NCBI RefSeq assembly: GCF_001598055.1
Contig: NZ_CP014844.1
Location: 2,782,967 to 2,846,966 of the forward strand
Direction of reading: 5' to 3'
Length of the DNA: 64,000 bases
Source of the DNA: Cupriavidus nantongensis
Lineage (GTDB): Bacteria; Pseudomonadota; Gammaproteobacteria; Burkholderiales; Burkholderiaceae
Position numbers and translations under genes: made by a program
Notes under the pieces: generated by a model
The model's input: the letters and a program-made list of their open reading frames with translations, nothing else
What the model was told of the DNA's origin: nothing
Database searches by the model: none
Shown here: positions 58,132 to 64,000 of the stretch, piece after piece
Numbering within the stretch: the stretch's first letter is position 1
How the letters are laid out: each line of letters begins with the position of its first letter

Positions 58132-58149
58132 GTATCGTGTGAATGGTAC
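58132..58149 (-). promoter_or_regulatory. operator-like inverted repeat of the tra operon (site 8)
   Basis: On the minus strand, GTACCA-TTCACA-CGATAC, 18 bases before the ATG at 58113. TACCAT takes the place of the TATAAT seen at sites 4, 7 and 9. Confidence 0.6.
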
Positions 58150-58698
58150 GAAATTAAACCGCGCGCGGATTTTGACTGTCAAGAACATTCACTGACGGGA
58201 AACAAATCTGCGACGTGAGGGGCCATGGCTTGCGCGCGGTGTTTCTTTGCCCCCTCGTGGGTCGGCGGGCGGCGCGAAAGCCTATGGAAATGACGTATGA
58301 AGCACCGTGGTCTCGAGCGCTATGTGATGTAAGCGCTTCTTTAATCTGATTTATCCACTGTGTTAAACGGCGCGGACGGCCACTTTCTGGATACCCCACT
58401 CGGGGGGGGGCCGTGTCGCCCCGCTATCGGCGTTTGCTCTTGCTGCGTCAGCTGGCTGGATGGTCGGCGCTGCGAAGGAGCGGGCCGTGGGTAGGCAGGA
58501 GTGAATCTAGATGGCTGCGCCGTAGCGGGATGCCTCACGGAGTAGAGGCCGGAGGAGCGCTACGAAAAATAATTTGCATTGCACTCTGCCCTACAAATCC
58601 GGGAGGCCCGGCGGGGGCACCGGGCGTTATTGCTTCCGAATCAGCGACTTACGGACTCATGCGCTGTAGGCGGGACGCCCAAATAGGCTGGTACCTGC
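58150..58698. other. non-coding stretch between tra operon and recombinase
   Basis: About 550 bp without a convincing gene on either strand. It should contain the rest of the tra promoter (58150-58200). I see a G8 run at 58404-58411 but no terminator, array or long inverted repeat. Confidence 0.5.
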
Positions 58699-59625
58699 TC
58701 AGCTGCCGTCTGGCTTCGCAACGGGCACCGGTTTTGTCTTGTCCCGATACTTCGGCCAGGCGGAGCGCTTTGGAGCGTAATGCGTGCGAGCCGTTCTCGT
58801 GGACGCGTGCCCGAGTAGCTTTGCGACTTCTTCGTGCGAGTGAACAGCCTTGACGTTGGCGCTGAACTGGTGACGTGCGGAATACAACGCGTAGCGCTTT
58901 GTAGGGTCGTTCCCCCACAAAGCTTTGCAGGCCCGATAGACCGCCACCGCGCAATTTTCGTGGATCTCCGTAAAGGATTTTCCGGCACCGAGCATCTCGC
59001 GGATCGAGGCGATGTGCGCCCGTACGATGCCCATGTCTTCGTGCGCGACAGGGACCGAGCGCGTCGGACCGGTTCCCCTGCCATTGGTCGCCTTGGCGTT
59101 ACGTGCATGCAGCTGGCCGGTGGCTTCGTCCAGTTCGGCATGCTCCCACTCGCGTGGTCGCAGGCCGGTGGCGACGGCGGCCATCAGCCATAGGCTGGCG
59201 CGCGTGGCGTAGTAACCGTTTCGGGTAGGGTTCGAGAGGTTGGCGACAAGCAAATCGTAGTCTGCCTTCCTGATCCCCTTGCGCTTTCGCGACGAAGTCT
59301 GGCCCACGGTATTCGCGGGGATGCAGTCGCCGTAAGGTAGGCGGCGGATTTCCTCAGCCGTCTGCATGAAGAGCGCGTTGCCGGTTCGTTCGGCTTCGAT
59401 TTCGTAGCGGCAGGCCAAACTGGCCTGATATTGCCGGAATGTTGACCACTTCCATTGCGGGGCGTTCTGCTTCATGAAGGCGACGACGGCCTCGGGCGGC
59501 GGATAGGCGTCATCGGGGAGCGCCATCTCCTTCGCCAAGCGGGTCATCAGGCCATTCGCACGCCGCAGGTAACTGTCGACTGTTGCCGACGTCCGAGACT
59601 GCTTACGGGCTCTGTTGGGATTCAT
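58699..59625 (-). CDS. tyrosine recombinase (integrase/resolvase type)
   Basis: A 308-residue site-specific recombinase starting at the ATG at 59625. Core-binding domain ~15-95 (TVDSYLRRANGLMTRLAKEM, WSTFRQYQASLACRYEIEAE); catalytic domain with Arg156 in ATGLRPREW, the box ALYSARHQFSANV (Arg251; the usual first His is Tyr248), LLGHAST with His273 and the nucleophile Tyr283 in RTHYAP. On a plasmid this usually resolves multimers or integrates cassettes. The adjacent 1.1-kb non-coding block with perfect inverted repeats (60054-60107) is a natural place for its site. Confidence 0.88.
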   Translation of the reverse strand: MNPNRARKQSRTSATVDSYLRRANGLMTRLAKEMALPDDAYPPPEAVVAFMKQNAPQWKWSTFRQYQASLACRYEIEAERTGNALFMQTAEEIRRLPYGDCIPANTVGQTSSRKRKGIRKADYDLLVANLSNPTRNGYYATRASLWLMAAVATGLRPREWEHAELDEATGQLHARNAKATNGRGTGPTRSVPVAHEDMGIVRAHIASIREMLGAGKSFTEIHENCAVAVYRACKALWGNDPTKRYALYSARHQFSANVKAVHSHEEVAKLLGHASTRTARTHYAPKRSAWPKYRDKTKPVPVAKPDGS

Positions 59626-60053
59626 GTGCGTCGAACTCCATTCCATTGTCGTCGGCCGCAGGCCGTGCCGCCCGGCGGCATCACTGTGCATTGCAGCTTA
59701 CCTACCGCGATGGTCTCCGCGGCCAAGTAGGGTCCATGCGCTTCGAATCCAATGTCAGCCTCCTGCGCCCATTCCGATAGCTGCCCCGTTGATGTCGGCC
59801 TCGCCGGTGCCTCCTGGTGGCTCCCGCCTTCGGGTGGTATCCGTGCTCGCGGGCCCGGTCCGGTCGATTCCTGCCTGGGTGGCCACACCGGTCTCTGACC
59901 TGCAGGGTCCGATGTGACGGGTGCCGCGGTTGCTATCTGCGAGTGAGTGGTGACGAGCTTACGGGCGCTGGCTGCTGGTGTGCTGATCCTGCAGTGGCCG
60001 GCCGCTGCAGGTCGCGATTCTGGTTGATTCCGTTACTCGGGTTGGTATCGGCG
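59626..60053. other. non-coding stretch next to the recombinase
   Basis: Frames are open here in several directions because of high GC, but none has a ribosome site or protein-like composition I trust. Contains short repeated words (GGTATCCG, CCGTTACTCGG) but no array. Likely promoter and site DNA for the recombinase. Confidence 0.4.
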
Positions 60054-60107
60054 GCGGCTATGTTGTCACATAGCCGCGTTACACGAGCGCTCACTGCGTC
60101 GTGTAAC
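60054..60107. repeat. two adjacent perfect inverted repeats (candidate recombination site or oriT element)
   Basis: GCGGCTATGT-tgtc-ACATAGCCGC (60054-60077), directly followed by GTTACACGA-N12-TCGTGTAAC (60078-60107). Two perfect, abutting palindromes in non-coding DNA 430 bp from a tyrosine recombinase and 640 bp from stbA. Confidence 0.6.
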
Positions 60108-60378
60108 AGGCCCATGGTGACGGAATCCTAGCAGATACCGTGTTCGTCGGGAATCTGATGTTGTGTTTTCTGCGCATCGCGCTGTGCCACCCGGGTGGGA
60201 GCGTCGGTTTGGCTGGCGACCATATCGGTGACGGTCTAGCCGTGGCAGCGCGACATTGCGTTCGAGAAGCGTGGGCCGGCTGGCGAACGCGGGGCGGCGC
60301 GCACGCCAGCGCCCTCTTTGCGTTGCGCTCCCTTCAGCTGAGGTCTCCATCGCCATGGGTCTCCTGCCGTCCCCTCCA

Positions 60379-60420
60379 GCGCCCGTTACCGAGCATATCG
60401 ATGTGCTTGGTAACGGGCGC
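60379..60420. repeat. 12-bp perfect inverted repeat
   Basis: GCGCCCGTTACC-N18-GGTAACGGGCGC. Part of it, CCGTTACCGRGCATA, recurs at 60533-60547. It could be an oriT hairpin or a protein-binding site; not followed by a T-run, so not a terminator. Confidence 0.55.
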
Positions 60421-60585
60421 GGACAGCAACCACATAGCGGCTCTCGGCCCATATTGCACAAGGCTGTCCCGGCTACCTCGTAGTGCTCTGCATCGGAGCG
60501 GTTGCCTTTGAACGGTCTACAACAAGTGGTCCGTTACCGGGCATAGCGCCGAATGCCCCGCCTTTCGGGCGAGCCGACGAAGTGT

Positions 60586-60658
60586 TCCTGCAGGTGCACT
60601 GCAAGGGCACTGCATCTTCACTGCAACTGTCCTGCACTATCAGTGCGCCGGCACTGCA
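60586..60658 (+). repeat. seven direct repeats at an exact 11-bp period upstream of the stb operon
   Basis: CACTGCA or a variant starts at 60586, 60597, 60608, 60619, 60630, 60641 and 60652. Four are perfect (60597, 60608, 60619, 60652), two read TCCTGCA and one CAGTGCG. One helical turn per unit places all on one face of the DNA, as in the StbA-binding stbDR repeats of plasmid R388. Confidence 0.75.
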
Positions 60659-60707
60659 TGACGCTCGCCCTCTCACCCCAAGCTCACTGCGCAGACGTCC
60701 TGATTCC

Positions 60708-60725
60708 GTATAATTGCAGCGATAC
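60708..60725 (+). promoter_or_regulatory. operator-like inverted repeat overlapping TATAAT, stb promoter (site 9)
   Basis: GTATAA-TTGCAG-CGATAC with a perfect TATAAT at 60709-60714, 21 bases before the stbA ATG and about 50 bases after the 11-bp repeats. Confidence 0.72.
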
Positions 60726-60746
60726 ATACATGCAGAGGAACATTCG

Positions 60747-61187
60747 ATGGAGAAGAGCAGCGTGGTCTGCGCGCTGCGCGCGCTTGCAGCCGACAACAAG
60801 GGGCGCTCCGACACTGCGCGTCTGCGCGAAGTGTTTGAAGACGTGGAAGCGGCTCTCAATGCCGGCGTGAAGCGTCGGGCGATCCTGGAGGCACTGAACC
60901 AACAGGGCTTCAAGATGACCTTCAAGGGATTCGAGAGCGCGATGTACAGAATTCGCAAGCAGCGAAGCCAAAGGACGCCAGCTGCGTGCGGAGTGACGCT
61001 GCCCGCCATCCCGCCCCAAACACCGGTTGGAGCCGCACACGCGCCGCCCATGGCTATCGAGCCCGTCGCCGACACCGATGCAGTACGTGATGCATTGACC
61101 AATCAGAAATCTCGCGAAGAGAAGTTCTCTCGTTACTCAACCAGCACCACCCTTTCCCAGCGTCTCGGACAGAAAAAGGAGTCATAA
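60747..61187 (+). CDS. stbA: StbA-like DNA-binding plasmid stability protein
   Basis: A 146-residue protein starting at the ATG at 60747 (AGAGGA upstream). Residues ~18-75 (ARLREVFEDVEAALNAGVKR, RAILEALNQQGFKMTFKGFE, SAMYRIRKQR) form the helical DNA-binding domain seen in StbA/TraA-like proteins of IncW/IncP-type plasmids. A Pro/Ala linker and a charged tail follow. In R388 StbA binds direct repeats before its own operon and near oriT, ensures inheritance and limits conjugation; the 11-bp repeats at 60586 are in the same place. First gene of a three-gene operon. Confidence 0.75.
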   Translation: MEKSSVVCALRALAADNKGRSDTARLREVFEDVEAALNAGVKRRAILEALNQQGFKMTFKGFESAMYRIRKQRSQRTPAACGVTLPAIPPQTPVGAAHAPPMAIEPVADTDAVRDALTNQKSREEKFSRYSTSTTLSQRLGQKKES

Positions 61188-61877
61188 ATGCGTATCGCCT
61201 TTGCCAATTTTTCCGGCAACAACGGCAAGACCACCCTCGCCCACCATCTTGCGGCACCGCGGTTGAACACCCACGTGATTACCGTGGAAACCATCAATGC
61301 CGGCGAAGGCGGCGAGAGCATTAGGGCCAGCCAGTTTCACGACCTACAACGCCATCTGCTCACGACCCATACTGCAGTGGTCGACATTGGAGCTTCGAAC
61401 ATCGAGGTCTTCATCCATGCGATGGCTCAATACCGTAAGTCGCACGAGGACTTTGACTACTTTGTCGTTCCCGTCGTAAAGGAAGCGAAGCAACAGAAGG
61501 ACACGATTGCCACCATTGACGCCCTGGCGGCTCTTGGTGTGCCTGCCAGGAAAATCCGCGTGGTCTTCAATAAATTGGCCATTGATGACGATGTGCACAG
61601 CCAGTTCGGCGCGATCTTCGGGTATGCAGCCGAGGAAAAGAAGTGTGTGGTACGGCCTGAAGCCGCCGTCTTTGAAAGCGATATCTTCGAGAGAAGCCAG
61701 GCGCTGGGAAAGACCATCTCCGAGATCCTCGCTGACACGACCGACTTCCGCGCCAAGCTCAAGGATGCCAAGGACGATCAGGAGAAGGAGTATTGTGTTC
61801 AGATGATCCTCGCAAAGCGCCTGGCTGACTCGGCCGACGAGAACCTCGACGCCGTCTACAAGGTGTTGTTCAAGTAG
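61188..61877 (+). CDS. stbB: StbB-like ParA-type ATPase
   Basis: A 229-residue P-loop ATPase beginning MRIAFANFSGNNGKTTLAHH. The Walker A is a deviant SGNNGKTT (Lys14) instead of the KGGxGKTT of true ParA; HTAVVDIGASNIEVFIHAM is the switch/Walker B region; RKIRVVFNKLAIDDD contains the NK base-recognition-like motif. This matches StbB of R388, which is needed for conjugation and not for segregation by itself. Starts directly at the stbA stop (ATG at 61188). Confidence 0.85.
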   Translation: MRIAFANFSGNNGKTTLAHHLAAPRLNTHVITVETINAGEGGESIRASQFHDLQRHLLTTHTAVVDIGASNIEVFIHAMAQYRKSHEDFDYFVVPVVKEAKQQKDTIATIDALAALGVPARKIRVVFNKLAIDDDVHSQFGAIFGYAAEEKKCVVRPEAAVFESDIFERSQALGKTISEILADTTDFRAKLKDAKDDQEKEYCVQMILAKRLADSADENLDAVYKVLFK

Positions 61878-61887
61878 AGCCACGGCC

Positions 61888-62328
61888 ATGCGCGAAATCC
61901 GAAAGATCCACGAGGCTCTGCTGGCTCAGCACTTCGAAGACGTCGACCGGCTCGCCAACAAGATCACGGACGCCGCCGAAAAAGTGGAGCGGGCCACCGC
62001 CACGCTAACGGCGGTCTGTGGCACGCCCCGGCCCGGGCGGGTGTCGCAGAATCCTCCTGACCGCAATGCGTTTGCTGCGCGGTCGGCTTGGGGTCAAGGA
62101 CTTGTGGTCGCAACGATTATGGCAGGAGTCATGACATCGGCCGGCGTGGCTGCCTGGGTGAGCCGCACTCAGCCTATGCATACGCCGGAGCAGGAGCGCG
62201 CGGCGAAAATCGGAAACGCCATCGTGCAAGCTTGGCCGACATTCGATCCCGCTACCCAGAGGAGGATGTGGAACGCGCTGACGCCGGAGGCTCAAGAGGC
62301 TCTGGCCCGCTCCGCAAATCGCAGGTAA
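61888..62328 (+). CDS. membrane-anchored third gene of the stb operon (StbC position)
   Basis: A 146-residue protein: N-terminal amphipathic helices (ALLAQHFEDVDRLANKITDA, AEKVERATATLTAV), one membrane helix (GLVVATIMAGVMTSAGVAAW) and a C-terminal ~50-residue helical part (AAKIGNAIVQAWPTFDPATQ). It follows stbB by 10 bp. R388 has an unrelated-looking StbC at this place; homology is not evident, so only the position is used. It could tether the StbAB complex to the membrane near the transfer machine. Confidence 0.6.
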   Translation: MREIRKIHEALLAQHFEDVDRLANKITDAAEKVERATATLTAVCGTPRPGRVSQNPPDRNAFAARSAWGQGLVVATIMAGVMTSAGVAAWVSRTQPMHTPEQERAAKIGNAIVQAWPTFDPATQRRMWNALTPEAQEALARSANRR

Positions 62329-62606
62329 CTGGCTAGCGTGGCGTGTTCGCTACAGTTTGGCCTTCGCACTCGCGATGCACCTTTCGCTGCACGCCTATCT
62401 CCCCATGCGTGAACGCATCGTCCATGGGACCACAATGCACTACATGGATCGGGGCGGCGCTAGCAGTCGTGGCTCGGCGGCCGCGGCACCGCACAGCTGC
62501 AGACACTGAGACATGTTTTTGCAGTGGGGCCAGAGGTGCATCATCGTTGGTGCGATGCAAGAGACCGGATCGCCAATGCGAGGCCATTGGGCGATGCAGT
62601 TCGGCA

Positions 62607-63626
62607 TTATTGGCAGTTGAGCCGTCGCTCGACATCGAAGGTGGCTAGAACCAGGTCGCCGCGTTCCACGGCCTGTATCCAGGGCAAGAGATCATTCATC
62701 GGGGCGGTGCCGCTGCGGTCCATCCCTAGGACTTGCACGTAGCGTGCATCGCGATCAATGCGATAGAGACGGTCACCGCTGCGGGTTGCCAAGGTTGCGC
62801 CGCGGAAGCGCTCCTTGAAGCGCGCTACCCGGGTATGCAGCAGTGCGGCCTCGTGCGCCTTTGCGGCGGCCTCACGGGCGGCAGTGGCAGCGACGGAAAA
62901 GTCGGTCGGGCCGCTGGCTAGCTTCGCCAGATACGCATACAGGCGACCTCCTTTGAAATCGGCGAGACGGTTAGCCATCGCTGCCACGATGTCCGATAGC
63001 CGCTTGCCGTGGGCTTTGGCTATTCCCATCAGTTTGAAAAGGCCCGCCTTGGACAAACCTTGGCCAGTGAGATGGGCCAAGTCGACGGGGAGGGCGCCAA
63101 TAGTGGCTACAGGGCGATGATTCTTTGCGATAGTGGGTTCAGATAACGAATGGCCGACTGACAAATTGTCAGACGGTGGCGTGTGGATAACATCCTTAGG
63201 AGCCTCGATCAGCCCCACCAATGCAGCGGCCTTCGGGGTAAGACGGATGCGGGCGACGGCGTACCGCCCGTTACGCGACTTGCGCTCTTGGGGCATCACT
63301 TCGATGAGGCCTTCGCTTTTGAGTCCAGCCAGGTGGCGGTACAGGGTTCGCTCAGTTACGCCCAGACGGTCTGCAATCTTTGACTTATGGGCAAAGACGG
63401 TAGCGAACGGCTCGGATTGCGGCACGTAGCGAACAAGCTCAGCGAGTGCGGCGCGGAGGCTCTTGCTCAAGCCCTCAATGTGTTTCGCTGCGTCAAACGC
63501 ACGAAGGATACGGTTGGGCAGATTGCGACGTGTTGCTGGAGTCAGGGTTACAGGATGACCCTGCTGGCATTCGTGGGTCGGGCGAACGCCACCCTCGCCA
63601 GCAACGAAGTGTTGCGCGATAGACAT
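62607..63626 (-). CDS. winged-helix protein, possible second replication initiator or regulator
   Basis: A 339-residue protein starting at the ATG at 63626 (GGAAGC SD). Residues ~45-125 (SLRAALAELVRYVPQSEPFA, KSKIADRLGVTERTLYRHLA, GLKSEGLIEVMPQERKSRNG) are a clear winged helix of the type found in phage O-like and several plasmid replication proteins. The C-terminal half is helical (GLFKLMGIAKAHGKRLSDIV, AAREAAAKAHEAALLHTRVA) and ends with ERGDLVLATFDVERRL. It could initiate at a second origin, but no iteron array is evident next to it. It converges with the stb operon over a 278-bp gap in which I see no gene. Confidence 0.6.
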   Translation of the reverse strand: MSIAQHFVAGEGGVRPTHECQQGHPVTLTPATRRNLPNRILRAFDAAKHIEGLSKSLRAALAELVRYVPQSEPFATVFAHKSKIADRLGVTERTLYRHLAGLKSEGLIEVMPQERKSRNGRYAVARIRLTPKAAALVGLIEAPKDVIHTPPSDNLSVGHSLSEPTIAKNHRPVATIGALPVDLAHLTGQGLSKAGLFKLMGIAKAHGKRLSDIVAAMANRLADFKGGRLYAYLAKLASGPTDFSVAATAAREAAAKAHEAALLHTRVARFKERFRGATLATRSGDRLYRIDRDARYVQVLGMDRSGTAPMNDLLPWIQAVERGDLVLATFDVERRLNCQ

Positions 63627-63709
63627 GTCAAGCTTCCATTTCAAGAATGGCCAAACAATGCTTGACTGCCCCTCACGTTTCGCTACACTCCGAGTTACGG
63701 TCCTCATCC

Positions 63710-63791
63710 GGTTCCAGCCGGTGAGTCTAGCGGGTAAGGTTCCAGCCAAGCCCATTTTGCAAAAGCCTTCGGTTCCAGCCGAAGGCTTTTG
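63710..63791. repeat. three direct repeats and a 13-bp hairpin upstream of the winged-helix gene
   Basis: GGTTCCAGCC occurs at 63710, 63738 and 63771. The last copy is the loop side of CAAAAGCCTTCGG-ttccag-CCGAAGGCTTTTG (63760-63791), a perfect 13-bp stem that can terminate transcription and separates the gene starting at 63626 from the one ending at 63889. Confidence 0.6.
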
Positions 63792-63888
63792 TCTTTTGGG
63801 TCAGCAATAGTTGCTGGTCAAATCGGCACCTTTTTCTCTAAGTGATTGATTTTTAACGATTCCCCATTGGGAACGTTTGCGGGCCGGG

Positions 63889-64000
63889 TTATTTGTTCGC
63901 CTCTTCAATCTGTGAGCGGATGAAGGCCTCGATCTTGCTGGCCCAATCCTCAACCGCAGCCTCATTGTTCTTGCCGTTAAATCGGAGTCCGATAACACCC
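63889..64000 (-). CDS. C-terminal part of an unidentified protein, cut by the window edge
   Basis: The last 36 codons of a minus-strand gene with stop TAA at 63889-63891, reading GVIGLRFNGKNNEAAVEDWA and SKIEAFIRSQIEEANK. Composition is that of a real soluble protein. The start lies to the right of the window; family not recognisable. Confidence 0.55.
   Translation of the reverse strand, partial: GVIGLRFNGKNNEAAVEDWASKIEAFIRSQIEEANK

Noticed and set aside
59622..59888. 88-residue minus-strand frame upstream of the recombinase
   Set aside because: Low-complexity Pro/Gly/Arg composition, no ribosome site; treated as non-coding.
60586..60658. Promoter or simple tandem duplication explanation for the CACTGCA repeats
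   Set aside because: The unit is kept at exactly 11 bp while the inter-unit bases differ, so they are better read as protein-binding repeats.
1..64000. tRNA, rRNA or tmRNA genes
   Set aside because: No cloverleaf-like GGTTCGA loops or conserved rRNA segments noticed in the read-through.

Overview
The window reads as one arm of a large conjugative plasmid (or plasmid-like element) from a GC-rich betaproteobacterium, most likely Burkholderiales of the Cupriavidus/Ralstonia/Burkholderia type. This is inferred from base composition, codon use and protein style; no chromosomal housekeeping gene, rRNA or tRNA was seen. Genes run off both edges.

Layout. (1) 1-6.6 kb, plus strand: accessory small genes (SSB, lipoprotein, zinc ribbon, MmcB-like nuclease, XRE regulator), three of them preceded by copies of a repeated leader that could fold as RNA. 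(2) 6.6-8.3 kb, minus strand: a type VI secretion cargo module (lipoprotein, PAAR-adaptor, permuted papain-like effector, membrane-anchored candidate immunity protein), followed by an IS5-like insertion sequence at 8446-9779 with CTAG target duplications, then an AlbA/Schlafen-type gene. (3) 11.7-37.5 kb, minus strand: accessory transfer genes: prepilin peptidase, ADP-ribosyltransferase-like protein, periplasmic Tra proteins, a 2180-residue polyvalent protein carrying a TGT/DpdA-like domain and an LPD1 HEWWH zincin, a topoisomerase III C-terminal piece, a VirB4/HerA-like ATPase, a bactofilin, and trbC-trbB-trbA with two cell-wall enzymes. (4) 37.6-42.7 kb: the replication region, with repA, a LexA-boxed DNA-repair group (SRAP/HMCES peptidase, minimal DNA ligase, DUF2188) and an iteron origin with nine 16-bp iterons and two DnaA boxes. 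(5) 44.5-58.1 kb, minus strand: an IncI1/Dot-Icm-type (MPF_I, type IVB) secretion operon in near-canonical order: regulator, traM, traN, traO, traP, traQ, traR, traT, two unknowns, traU, traX, traY. (6) 58.7-63.6 kb: tyrosine recombinase, a 1.1-kb repeat-rich non-coding block, a stbABC-like maintenance operon preceded by seven 11-bp-period repeats, and a second replication-like winged-helix protein.

How it works together. An 18-bp inverted repeat, GTATCG-N6-CGATAC or a close variant, occurs nine times just upstream of transfer, stability and replication genes. In three sites the left arm is part of a TATAAT -10 box. This looks like a plasmid-wide repressor regulon tying rep, stb and all transfer operons together. 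The transfer set lacks visible homologues of TraH/I/J/K (DotD/C/B, IcmT) and a relaxase, which should lie outside the window. The polyvalent protein, SSB, ART and SRAP/ligase genes are the kind expected to protect incoming single-stranded DNA in a recipient.
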